This document shows positions 1-6,953 of a stretch of DNA of 20,237 nt, in pieces. The stretch lies in contig CAKTWP010000033.1 of assembly GCA_934630705.1 (NCBI GenBank), positions 1-20,237 on the forward strand. Direction: 5' to 3'. Below the pieces are notes generated by a model that was given only the letters and a program-made list of their open reading frames with translations, did no database searches and was not told where the DNA came from. The first letter of the stretch is position 1. Each line of letters begins with the position of its first letter. This DNA comes from an uncultured Clostridia bacterium (GTDB lineage Bacteria > Bacillota > Clostridia > Christensenellales > Aristaeellaceae). The translations under genes were made by a program, and so were the position numbers.

Positions 1-1
1 C

Positions 2-187
2 TTAAATCCAGTAAAGTTGTGAACCGGGTCCAGGGAGGAACTCCCTGGTGCGGGTGTGGGGCGCATAGCCCCACATCGTTCCCCCGCTCCACACAGAAAC
101 CCGTTGATTTCCTAAGTCCAAGTAAAATTGTGAACTGGGTCCAGGGAGGAACTCCCTGGTGCGGGCGCGGGGGCAGAATGCCCCCGG
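2..187. repeat. Two tandem copies of a double-hairpin intergenic repeat
   Basis: Two imperfect copies lie about 111 bases apart, at roughly 2-76 and 112-187. Each starts with a similar segment (TAAATCCAGTAAAGTTGTGAAC in copy 1, with a few changes in copy 2), followed by an identical hairpin: stem CCAGGGAG/CTCCCTGG with a GAA loop, at 30-48 and 141-159. A second hairpin follows in both copies but with different sequence: TGTGGGGC/GCCCCACA at 55-75 and CGGGGGCA/TGCCCCCG at 168-186. The second stem therefore differs in sequence while keeping its pairing. Copy 2 ends about 20 bases before the ribosome-binding site of the response regulator gene. It may be a dispersed intergenic repeat or a structured RNA or terminator element; I cannot name the family. 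Copy 1 may extend beyond the window. Confidence 0.75.
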
Positions 188-220
188 AACCTCGTCCCCT
201 CATCAAAGGTGGTAAAGCAA

Positions 221-901
221 ATGACAAAGATCCTGCTGGTTGAGGACGAAGAAAAGCTGGCGCGATTCATTGAACTGGAACTGACCCATGAAGGCTACGC
301 AGTGGAGAAAGCGTTTGACGGACGCGCGGGATTGGAGGCGGCAGAACAGGGGAATTACGACCTGATGCTGCTGGACATTATGCTGCCGGGACTCAACGGA
401 TTGGAAGTGCTCCGCCGGCTGCGCCGCACCAAGACCCTGCCCGTGATTATCCTCACCGCCCGGGACGCCGTGATGGACAAAGTGACCGGGCTGGACATGG
501 GCGCAGATGACTACATCACCAAGCCCTTCTCCATTGAGGAATTGCTGGCGCGCATCCGCGTGGCGCTGCGTAAACAGGCCTCCCAGCGGGAGGAAAGCCA
601 GGTGATGCATCTGGGCGAGCTGACGGTGGATGTGTCCCGCCATCGCGTGACCCGGGGCGATCAGGAAATCGAGCTGACGGGCCGTGAGTTTGCGCTGCTC
701 CAATATTTCATGGAAAATAAAACCATCGTGCTTACCCGGGAACAGTTGCTGGAACGGGTGTGGGGCTACCAGTTCATGGGCGAAACCAACGTGGTGGACG
801 TGTATGTGCGCTATCTCCGGGGGAAAATCGATGACGGCCATGACCGAAAATACCTGCATACCGTGCGCGGGGTGGGCTATGTGTTGAGGGATGAGCCATG
901 A
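221..901 (+). CDS. OmpR/PhoB-family response regulator
   Basis: DNA-binding response regulator of a two-component system, 226 residues, a normal length for the family. The receiver domain occupies about residues 1-115. It has the acidic pair E8/D9, the phosphoacceptor D52 in the LLDIMLPGLNG stretch, T79 and K101. A winged-helix output domain occupies about 126-224 and ends with the usual VRGVGYVL strand. I chose ATG 221 because an AAAGGTGG ribosome-binding site lies at 205-212; a GTG four codons upstream (209) would overlap that site. The stop overlaps the start of the sensor kinase gene (ATGA), so the pair is translationally coupled. The regulated genes cannot be read from the sequence. No clear promoter is visible in the repeat-filled region upstream. 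Confidence 0.95.
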   Translation: MTKILLVEDEEKLARFIELELTHEGYAVEKAFDGRAGLEAAEQGNYDLMLLDIMLPGLNGLEVLRRLRRTKTLPVIILTARDAVMDKVTGLDMGADDYITKPFSIEELLARIRVALRKQASQREESQVMHLGELTVDVSRHRVTRGDQEIELTGREFALLQYFMENKTIVLTREQLLERVWGYQFMGETNVVDVYVRYLRGKIDDGHDRKYLHTVRGVGYVLRDEP

Positions 902-2172
902 AAGACGACCGGAAAATGACGTCCATTGCCAGGCGGATGAACCGTTCCTGGCTTTTTCGCATGGCGCTGGTGCTGCTGATTGTGGATGTGGCGCTGGCGG
1001 GTATCGCGGTCTTCGGCTTCTGCTATCTGGCCGAAACCGCCAACGGCGGCTGGGAACAGACCCGCCTGAGCCGGGAACTGACCTGGGATACGAGCCTCCC
1101 CATCTGGGAGCGGCCGCTCACGATCTCCTATACCTATGCCGACGATAGCGGCACCACCTATACCGCCAGCGGCCAGGGCTATTTCCAGCTTGCCCAGGCG
1201 CTGTTTGGGGGAATACTGCTGCTGGAAGGCGTGCTGCTGCTGGCCCAGGGGCTGGGCGGAAGGCGCAGGGCACGCCGGCTGCTGCTGCCCCTCCAGCGCA
1301 TGGCGGCTACCACCCAGGAGCTGAGCCGCGCTTCTCTGGATCCGGAAAAGCTCCATGACCTGGAGGATGCAATCGCCACCGTCTCCCCCCTTTCCCCGGA
1401 TGCCAGGCTCACCACCGGTGACCGGGAGCTGCAGGGCCTGGAAGGCGCCATTAACGACCTGCTGCGGCGGATGCAGGAATCCTATCGGGAACAGAGCCGC
1501 TTCGTATCTGATGCATCCCATGAGCTGCGCACGCCCATTGCCGTGATTCAGGGCTACGCGGATATGCTCAGCCGCTGGGGCAAGGGCGACGAAAAGGTGC
1601 TGGATGAAGGCATCAGCGCTATCCAAACCGAATCGGCCCATATGAAAACGCTGGTGGAACAGCTGCTGTTTCTGGCCCGTGGCGACAGCGGGCGCACGCA
1701 GCTGGTAATGGAGGAAGTGGATCTGTGCCAGATGATGCGGGAGGTCATGGATGAATCGCAGATGATTCATCCCAACCGGCGCTGGCGGCTGCGGCTGGCA
1801 GAGGAGCGTCTGCCGGTGCAGGGCGATGCAGCGCTGCTCAAGCAGGCGGCGCGGGTGTTGGTGGATAATGCGGTGCGCTATACCGCGGATGGCGACAGCA
1901 TCACCCTGATCGCCCGGCAAAAGGAAAACGACCCCTGCTTTGAAGTGCAGGACAACGGCATGGGCATCAAGCCCGAGGATTTGAATCATATTTTCGACCG
2001 CTTTTACCGCTCTGATCCCGCCCGCGCCCGGACAACCGGCGGCACGGGGCTGGGGCTGTCCATTGCCAAATGGATTGTGGAGCGTCACGGCGGATACTTC
2101 GATGTGTTTTCCCGGGAGGATTTCGGCACTCGCATGAGCGTGATTCTGCCCCAGCAGGCGGAGGAACAGTGA
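898..2172 (+). CDS. Membrane sensor histidine kinase
   Basis: Sensor kinase partner of the preceding response regulator, 424 residues. A first membrane helix lies at about 20-44, a short extracytoplasmic loop of about 50 residues follows, and a second helix lies at about 96-118 with a basic stretch (GRRRARR) after it. A HAMP-like linker leads to the dimerisation domain with H208 in the SHELRTPIAVIQGY H-box. The ATPase domain shows the N-box (VLVDNAVRYT, about 321-330), the G1 box DNGMGI (352-357), the F-box FDRFYRSD and the G2 box GGTGLGLSIAKWIVERHGG (381-399). All catalytic motifs are present, so it should be active. The sensed signal is unknown, and the small outer loop suggests a membrane or envelope cue. 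The start overlaps the regulator stop by four bases. The overall form resembles the EnvZ/BaeS/CssS type. Confidence 0.94.
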   Translation: MKDDRKMTSIARRMNRSWLFRMALVLLIVDVALAGIAVFGFCYLAETANGGWEQTRLSRELTWDTSLPIWERPLTISYTYADDSGTTYTASGQGYFQLAQALFGGILLLEGVLLLAQGLGGRRRARRLLLPLQRMAATTQELSRASLDPEKLHDLEDAIATVSPLSPDARLTTGDRELQGLEGAINDLLRRMQESYREQSRFVSDASHELRTPIAVIQGYADMLSRWGKGDEKVLDEGISAIQTESAHMKTLVEQLLFLARGDSGRTQLVMEEVDLCQMMREVMDESQMIHPNRRWRLRLAEERLPVQGDAALLKQAARVLVDNAVRYTADGDSITLIARQKENDPCFEVQDNGMGIKPEDLNHIFDRFYRSDPARARTTGGTGLGLSIAKWIVERHGGYFDVFSREDFGTRMSVILPQQAEEQ

Positions 2173-2222
2173 TTTCTTTCAAGGAAAAGAGTCAGAATAA
2201 GACCTGTGCCCTGAATTGAATC

Positions 2223-2285
2223 AAACGCGCCCCAGCGGGCAAAGGAAACGATTGTAAGTCCTTTGGCCAGCCTGGGACGCGTTTT
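2223..2285. terminator. Long hairpin between convergent genes
   Basis: The left arm AAACGCGCCCCAG (2223-2235) pairs with CTGGGACGCGTTT (2272-2284) with one mismatch. An inner stem GGCAAAGG/CCTTTGGCC lies around a loop at about 2246-2259. A T-rich stretch follows on the plus strand (TTTTCAGATTTGCATTTTT). It sits between the sensor kinase (plus) and the isomerase-like gene (minus), so a bidirectional terminator is the natural reading. Its outer stem is nearly identical to the hairpin at 6719-6770. Confidence 0.75.
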
Positions 2286-2328
2286 CAGATTTGCATTTTT
2301 CGATACGCTTTGCTGAAGCGCTTTGGGG

Positions 2329-3153
2329 TTACAGCTGATCGATCAATTCCTGCAGATATTTCTGGGTTTCCCGAATATCCAGCAGCTGCTGTTCGCCGTC
2401 GATTTCCCGTTCAATGGTGAGACTGCCATCAAAGCCATGCGCCTTCAGGCCCCTGAGCAGCGCCGGGAAATTGGCCTTGCCCGTGCCCACCTTTACTTCC
2501 TCGCCCAGCTCCTTGCCGTTGGTGGGATAGAGGCCGTCCTTGGCATGCACGCCCCGCACATAATCCCCGATCACGTCCAGCGCATCCACGGGATTGGCCT
2601 TTCCATACATCATCAGGTTGGCGGGATCCAGATTGATAAACAGATTGCCGGTGTTGATTTCCTCAAACAGCCGCAGCAGCACCACCGGGGTTTCCTGGCC
2701 GGTTTCAAACAGCAGATTCTGCCCCTGCCGCTTAAGCGCCGCCGCCACGGCCTTGACCGCCGCGCGCACGCCGGGATAATTGGGGTCGCTCATATTCTCA
2801 GGGATGAAGCCCATATGCGTGACCACATCCTGCACCCCCAGCTCCTTGGCGTAAGCCGCGCCGTCCAGCAGGTTCTGCACCCGCCGGGCGCGATAGGCCG
2901 GCGGCACGATGCCCAGCGTTTCCGGGCCCTCCACGAAATTCCACATCTTCGGCCCTTCCCAGCCGCACCAGAAGGCGGTGATGGTCATGCCATGCTTTTC
3001 GCTCAGCGTCTTGATCTGCACAGCGTTTTCCGCCGTCCAAAGGGTCGGGTTCCAGCTGATCAGCTGGCAATGATTGAATCCCTGAGCTACCGCGGCGGCA
3101 AACGCCTCCTCCATGCCCTCCTGGGCGTGACGGACACATATTCCTACGTTCAT
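2329..3153 (-). CDS. Sugar phosphate isomerase/epimerase-like TIM-barrel protein
   Basis: Protein of 274 residues from the AP-endonuclease-2/xylose-isomerase-like superfamily, which covers sugar isomerases, 3-epimerases and inosose dehydratases such as IolE. The fold is visible as alternating strands and helices. Likely divalent-metal ligands are E150 (LLFETGQET), D176 (FINLDPANL), H203 (VRGVHAKDG) and E248 (LTIEREI), with H113 (VTHMGF) also in the expected place. The substrate cannot be told from the sequence, and no sugar kinase or dehydrogenase lies beside it. The start ATG at 3153 has an AGAGGGA site just upstream. The gene is alone on its strand, with its own extended -10 promoter, and converges on the sensor kinase gene. 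Confidence 0.85.
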   Translation of the reverse strand: MNVGICVRHAQEGMEEAFAAAVAQGFNHCQLISWNPTLWTAENAVQIKTLSEKHGMTITAFWCGWEGPKMWNFVEGPETLGIVPPAYRARRVQNLLDGAAYAKELGVQDVVTHMGFIPENMSDPNYPGVRAAVKAVAAALKRQGQNLLFETGQETPVVLLRLFEEINTGNLFINLDPANLMMYGKANPVDALDVIGDYVRGVHAKDGLYPTNGKELGEEVKVGTGKANFPALLRGLKAHGFDGSLTIEREIDGEQQLLDIRETQKYLQELIDQL

Positions 3154-3186
3154 GCTCGTTCCCTCTTTCCCTGCATTTCGCCTGAT

Positions 3187-3208
3187 CCGGGCCGGGCCCG
3201 GCTTTTTT
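3187..3208 (+). terminator. GC hairpin with T-run facing out of the isomerase leader
   Basis: The stem CCGGGC (3187-3192)/GCCCGG (3196-3201) has a CGG loop and is followed by CTTTTTT (3202-3208). On the plus strand this is a textbook intrinsic terminator, but the nearest gene on its left runs on the minus strand. On the minus strand the same hairpin lies near the 5' end of the isomerase-like mRNA. It may stop antisense or read-through transcription before the DUF512 promoter. Confidence 0.55.
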
Positions 3209-3218
3209 CTTCCCGCTT

Positions 3219-3224
3219 ATTATA
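3219..3224 (-). promoter_or_regulatory. Extended -10 promoter for the isomerase-like gene
   Basis: On the minus strand the sequence reads TGCTATAAT, a consensus -10 box with the TGn extension. The -35 region (TTTCAG at 3247-3242) is poor, which is usual for extended -10 promoters. The predicted RNA start is near 3212, giving a leader of about 59 bases. Confidence 0.6.
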
Positions 3225-3294
3225 GCATAGAACGTCTTTCTCTGAAAGCACTGCCCCAATATTTTTTCTTTTCCTCGCATGCCCCCGGGAGCGC

Positions 3295-3323
3295 TTGACT
3301 TTTTTGCATAGATGAAGGATAAT
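3295..3323 (+). promoter_or_regulatory. Sigma-A-type promoter for the DUF512-der-plsY operon
   Basis: TTGACT (3295-3300) and GATAAT (3318-3323) are separated by exactly 17 bases. The box pair is close to consensus and lies 39 bases upstream of the DUF512 start, with AAGAAGGAG at 3342-3350 as ribosome-binding site. Confidence 0.75.
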
Positions 3324-3361
3324 AAATTGTTACCGATTAGAAAGAAGGAGCAGGGCCGGGC

Positions 3362-4666
3362 ATGGCGCATTTGATTGTGGAGGCGGATCCCCATGGGGTG
3401 GGATACCGCCGGGGGCTCCGGGCGGGCGACAGCCTGATCGCCATTAACGGCGAGCCCATTATTGATGAAATTGACTATCAGGCTTTTTGCAGCCGCAGCA
3501 AGCTGGATATTCTGGTGCAGCGGGCGGACGGACGGCAGGAAAACGTGCGGGTGATCAAGGCCAAGGAATCCCCTATGGGATTGCAGCTGGCGGATACCGT
3601 GGCCTGCAAGCCCAGAAGCTGCCGCAACAAATGCATCTTCTGTTTCATTGACCAGATGCCGCCGGGCATGCGGCCCTCCCTGTATGTAAAGGACGACGAC
3701 TGGCGGCTGTCCATGATGATGGGCAATTATGTCACCCTGACCAACGTGGACGAGCAGGAGTTTCAGCGCATTATCCGCCGTAAGGCCAGCCCGCTTTATA
3801 TTTCCGTGCATACCACCAACCCGGAGCTGCGGGTGCGGATGATGCACAACAAAAACGCCCGGTTCATCATGGACCGGCTGCATCGGCTGGCGGACGCGGG
3901 GCTGCATTTTCATTGTCAGATCGTGCTCTGCCCCGGCTATAACGACGGGGACGAGCTGCGCAGGACGCTCACCGACCTGTCCGCCCTCTATCCCGCCGCG
4001 CAATCCGCCGCGCTGGTGCCGGTGGGGCTGACCAAGTTCCGGGAGGGGCTGGATCATGTGGTGCCCTTTAACCGGGAAACCGCCGGGGCCGTAATGCAGA
4101 TCGCCCACGAATTTCAGGAAAAGCTGCTGCGGGAAATCGGCACCCGGTTCGTATTTCCCTCCGATGAAATGGTGCTCATTTCCGGGGAGCAAATGCCATC
4201 GCCCGAAGAATACGAGGGCTTTCCCCAGATTGAAAACGGCGTGGGGCTGCTTTGCAGGTTTGAGGAATCCCTGCGGCAGGCGGCGGAGGAAAGCGCCGGG
4301 CTGCCCGCCGTTCCCCGGAAAGTTCGCATTCCCTGCGGCACGTCCATTGCCCCGGTGATGCGCCGGTGGGTGGATACCTATGGGCCCGAAGAGGTGCAGG
4401 TCGCGGTGCAGCCTATCCGCAACACCTTCTTTGGGGAAACCGTCACCGTCACCGGCCTGATCACCGGAGGCGACCTGAAAACCCAGCTGGCAGATGCGCC
4501 GGAGCAGGAAATTCTCCTGTGCGGCAATACCCTGCGCAGCGAAGGCGATCTGTTTCTGGACGATATGCCCCTGGATGAGCTGCGCGCCGCCCTGGCTCCC
4601 CGAAAGCTGACCATTGTGCCCAATACCGGCGCGGCGCTGCTTTCCGCCCTGCGGGGCAGCCCGTAA
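3362..4666 (+). CDS. DUF512 radical-SAM protein with N-terminal PDZ domain
   Basis: Protein of 434 residues of the conserved clostridial DUF512 family. A PDZ-like segment occupies about residues 1-65 (GYRRGLRAGDSLIAINGEP). A radical-SAM cluster motif CRNKCIFC gives C87, C91 and C94 as 4Fe-4S ligands. The DUF512 region fills the C-terminal half. The family's reaction is not known to me. Its frequent place beside der suggests a link to ribosome assembly or translation, but that is inference. The next gene, der, starts 27 bases downstream, so the two are very likely cotranscribed from the promoter at 3295-3323. The ATG is supported by AGGAG at 3346-3350, with slightly long spacing (11 bases). 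Confidence 0.9.
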   Translation: MAHLIVEADPHGVGYRRGLRAGDSLIAINGEPIIDEIDYQAFCSRSKLDILVQRADGRQENVRVIKAKESPMGLQLADTVACKPRSCRNKCIFCFIDQMPPGMRPSLYVKDDDWRLSMMMGNYVTLTNVDEQEFQRIIRRKASPLYISVHTTNPELRVRMMHNKNARFIMDRLHRLADAGLHFHCQIVLCPGYNDGDELRRTLTDLSALYPAAQSAALVPVGLTKFREGLDHVVPFNRETAGAVMQIAHEFQEKLLREIGTRFVFPSDEMVLISGEQMPSPEEYEGFPQIENGVGLLCRFEESLRQAAEESAGLPAVPRKVRIPCGTSIAPVMRRWVDTYGPEEVQVAVQPIRNTFFGETVTVTGLITGGDLKTQLADAPEQEILLCGNTLRSEGDLFLDDMPLDELRAALAPRKLTIVPNTGAALLSALRGSP

Positions 4667-4693
4667 CCGATCAAGAATAAAGGAGAAAACACC

Positions 4694-6046
4694 ATGTCTT
4701 CCGCTAAACCCCTGGTTGCCATTGTGGGCCGTCCCAACGTGGGCAAATCCACTTTCTTTAACAAAATCTCCGGTCACCGTATCGCCATTGTGGAGGACAT
4801 CCCCGGCGTGACCCGGGACCGCATCTACGCCGATGTGGAGTGGACAGGCCGCAAGTTTACCCTCATTGACACTGGCGGCATTGATCCCAAGAGCGACGAT
4901 GTGCTCCTGTCCCAGATGCGGCGGCAGGCCGAAATCGCCATGGAAATGGCGGATGTGATCTGCTTCTTCACCGACGCCCGGGCTGGCATGACCCCCGACG
5001 ACGAGGAAGTGGCCAACATGCTGCGCCGCACCCGTAAGCCGGTGATTCTGGTGGTGAACAAGCTGGATCACGGCGGGCTGAACGACGTGCTCTATGAGTT
5101 TTACGCTTTGGGCCTGGGCGAGCCTATTGGCATTTCCGCCACCAACATGCTGGGCCTGGGCGATCTGCTGGATGAGATCGTGAAGCATCTGCCGCCCCGG
5201 CAGCCCGAGGAAACGGATGAAACCGGCCATGTGATTCAGCTGGCCGTGGTGGGCCGGCCCAATGTGGGCAAATCCTCGCTGGTAAACCGGCTGCTGGGCC
5301 AGGAGCGCACCATGGTCAGCAATATCCCGGGCACCACCCGGGACGCCATCGACACCCAGTTCACCGGCCCGGATGGCACGGCCTACAACATCATCGACAC
5401 CGCCGGCATCCGCCGCAAGCGGGCCATTGAGGATGAATCGCTGGAGCGGTACAGCGTGCTGCGGTCCATCGCCGCCATTCGCCGCTGCGATGTAGCGCTG
5501 CTGCTGGTGGACGCGCAGGAGGGCGTGACCGAACAGGACGCCCGCATTGCCGGGATGGTGCATGAGGAAGGCAAGGCCGCCATCGTGGTGGTGAACAAGT
5601 GGGATGCGTTGGAAAAGGAAACCGGCACGCTGGAAAAATTCCAGAAGCAGGTGATTGCCGACCTGAAGTTCATGGACTACGCGCCCGTGCTCTTTATTTC
5701 CGCCCTCACCGGCCAGCGGGCCCAGAACGTGCTGCCCCAGGTGAACGCCGTATGGGCGCAGGCCAGCCGCCGTATCGGCACCGGCGCGCTTAACGACGTG
5801 CTGGGCGACGCGCAGATGGCCCTGCAGCCGCCCACCATCGCAGGCCGCAAGCTCAAGATTTATTACGCCACCCAGGCCGCCACCTGCCCGCCCACCTTCG
5901 CGCTGTTTATCAACAGCGAGGAGCTGATGCATTTCTCCTATGAGCGCTATCTGGAAAACTGCATCCGCAAGGCCTTCGGCTTTGAGGGCACGCCCATCCG
6001 CTTTGCCCTGCGGGAAAAAAATAAGGAGGATGTGCGCCATGATTAA
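4694..6046 (+). CDS. der: Ribosome biogenesis GTPase Der
   Basis: Essential double-domain GTPase (EngA/Der) that acts in 50S ribosomal subunit maturation, 450 residues, close to the usual length. It has two G domains in tandem. The first has the P-loop GRPNVGKS at 12-19, DTGG at 59-62 and NKLD at 122-125. The second has GRPNVGKS at 187-194, then DTAG and NKWD. A KH-like RNA-binding domain forms the last roughly 90 residues. AAAGGAG lies just upstream of the ATG. The end overlaps the plsY start by eight bases, so it is coupled to the phospholipid synthesis gene. Confidence 0.98.
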   Translation: MSSAKPLVAIVGRPNVGKSTFFNKISGHRIAIVEDIPGVTRDRIYADVEWTGRKFTLIDTGGIDPKSDDVLLSQMRRQAEIAMEMADVICFFTDARAGMTPDDEEVANMLRRTRKPVILVVNKLDHGGLNDVLYEFYALGLGEPIGISATNMLGLGDLLDEIVKHLPPRQPEETDETGHVIQLAVVGRPNVGKSSLVNRLLGQERTMVSNIPGTTRDAIDTQFTGPDGTAYNIIDTAGIRRKRAIEDESLERYSVLRSIAAIRRCDVALLLVDAQEGVTEQDARIAGMVHEEGKAAIVVVNKWDALEKETGTLEKFQKQVIADLKFMDYAPVLFISALTGQRAQNVLPQVNAVWAQASRRIGTGALNDVLGDAQMALQPPTIAGRKLKIYYATQAATCPPTFALFINSEELMHFSYERYLENCIRKAFGFEGTPIRFALREKNKEDVRHD

Positions 6047-6626
6047 GCTGCTGCTTTGCCTGGTCATCGGCTATCTGCTGGGCAGCTTTTCCACGGGTAT
6101 TCTGGTAGCCAATAAGGAAGGGCATGATATCCGGGCCGAGGGCAGCCATAATACCGGGGCCAGCAACGCCTTGCGTATTCTGGGGCTTAAGGGCGGCGCG
6201 CTGACCTTCCTGGGGGATTTCCTTAAGGCAGCGCTGGCCGTCATTGCCGGGCTGCTGATCGGTGGCACGTATTGCGGCATGCTGGGGGGCCTGGGCGCTG
6301 TGCTGGGCCATAACTGGCCGCTGTTTTTCGGGTTCAAGGGCGGCAAGGGCATTGCCTGCTCCACGGCCGTACTGCTGATTCTGTTTCCCTGGCAGGGTGC
6401 CGTGGCGGCGATTGCCTGCCTGCTGGTGATTTATTTCACCCGCTATATTTCCGTAGGCAGCCTGACCATGCTGTCCGTTTTCTTCCTGCTGATGCTCTTT
6501 TCCATGGGGCTCTGGCCCTATGGGGCCTGGGCATTCCTGCTGCTGGCGCTGGGCGTATATCGTCATCGCAGTAATCTGCAGCGCCTGCGGGACGGCACGG
6601 AAAATAAACTGGGCCAAAAGCGATAA
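6039..6626 (+). CDS. plsY: Glycerol-3-phosphate acyltransferase PlsY
   Basis: Membrane enzyme that transfers the acyl group of acyl-phosphate to glycerol-3-phosphate, the first step of phospholipid synthesis. It has 195 residues and several hydrophobic helices. The family motifs are visible: GSFSTGILV near the N terminus, EGSHNTGASNALRILG (glycerol-phosphate site) and GHNWPLFFGFKGGKGIA. I chose ATG 6039 because AAGGAGG lies at 6023-6029. The same open frame extends upstream inside der, but that part does not resemble PlsY. The start overlaps the end of der. In many Clostridia gpsA follows plsY; here it does not, and the operon ends. Confidence 0.97.
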   Translation: MIKLLLCLVIGYLLGSFSTGILVANKEGHDIRAEGSHNTGASNALRILGLKGGALTFLGDFLKAALAVIAGLLIGGTYCGMLGGLGAVLGHNWPLFFGFKGGKGIACSTAVLLILFPWQGAVAAIACLLVIYFTRYISVGSLTMLSVFFLLMLFSMGLWPYGAWAFLLLALGVYRHRSNLQRLRDGTENKLGQKR

Positions 6627-6718
6627 GCGTCATCATGCGGGAGAAGGCTTTTGCGCCCCATCCCGCACGCGCCTGAAAAACGGATGGAAGAAAAAACAAA
6701 CGATATTCTATCAGTAAC

Positions 6719-6770
6719 GCGCCCCAGATTGTAGAGGAATGATAGCGTTTTCCTCGCCAATCTGGGGCGC
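6719..6770. terminator. Long perfect hairpin between plsY and the esterase gene
   Basis: A 13-bp perfect stem GCGCCCCAGATTG (6719-6731)/CAATCTGGGGCGC (6758-6770) encloses a second stem GAGGAA (6734-6739)/TTCCTC (6750-6755). It lies between two convergent genes, so it probably serves as a bidirectional terminator, though the flanking T-runs are poor. The outer stem resembles that of 2223-2285. Confidence 0.65.
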
Positions 6771-6825
6771 ATTGCTGCTTTCGTCAAACCCTGTTCTTAT
6801 TCCTATCGCTTTCTTGGAAAAGGGG

Positions 6826-6871
6826 GCGGGGGAAAACCATTCTTTTGCCATAAAGAATAGCTTTCCCCCGC
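6826..6871. repeat. Two-part perfect inverted repeat
   Basis: The outer arms GCGGGGGAAA (6826-6835) and TTTCCCCCGC (6862-6871) pair perfectly. After a 3-base internal loop on each side, ATTCTTT (6839-6845) pairs with AAAGAAT (6852-6858) around a six-base loop. That makes 17 pairs in 46 bases. It could be a second terminator for the minus-strand esterase transcript, a structured RNA end, or a remnant of a mobile element. Confidence 0.6.
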
Positions 6872-6953
6872 AATCATCTCATTCCGCCGCCAGAAACCGC
6901 GTTTTTTTGCATCCGGCGGCGTTTCACATGAAACCATATAACCCGTATATGCT

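Larger units (their letters stand above)
6627..6953. other. Hairpin-rich region between convergent genes
   Basis: No credible gene lies in these 327 bases. They hold a weak inverted repeat TGCGGGA/TCCCGCA near 6640-6666 and three further inverted repeats at 6719-6770, 6826-6871 and 6885-6921, listed separately or in the findings. A short inverted repeat GTTTCACATGAAAC lies at 6921-6934. Confidence 0.7.

Noticed and set aside
2..187. CRISPR array
   Set aside because: Only two copies, about 75 bases long with internal hairpins and one spacer-like gap; no cas gene nearby.
19..243. Small open frame at the left edge
   Set aside because: It consists of the two tandem repeat copies read as protein (repeated VQGGTPWCG) and overlaps the response regulator start.
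2798..6067. A 1089-codon open frame on the minus strand
   Set aside because: It runs antisense to the DUF512 and der genes, is rich in H, G and Q as expected of a shadow frame in GC-rich DNA, and shows no domain. The plus-strand genes have clear motifs and ribosome-binding sites.
6921..6934. GTTTCACATGAAAC as a second copy of the operator at 18787-18800
   Set aside because: It has a two-base different centre and lies just after a stop codon, not in a promoter; likely chance.
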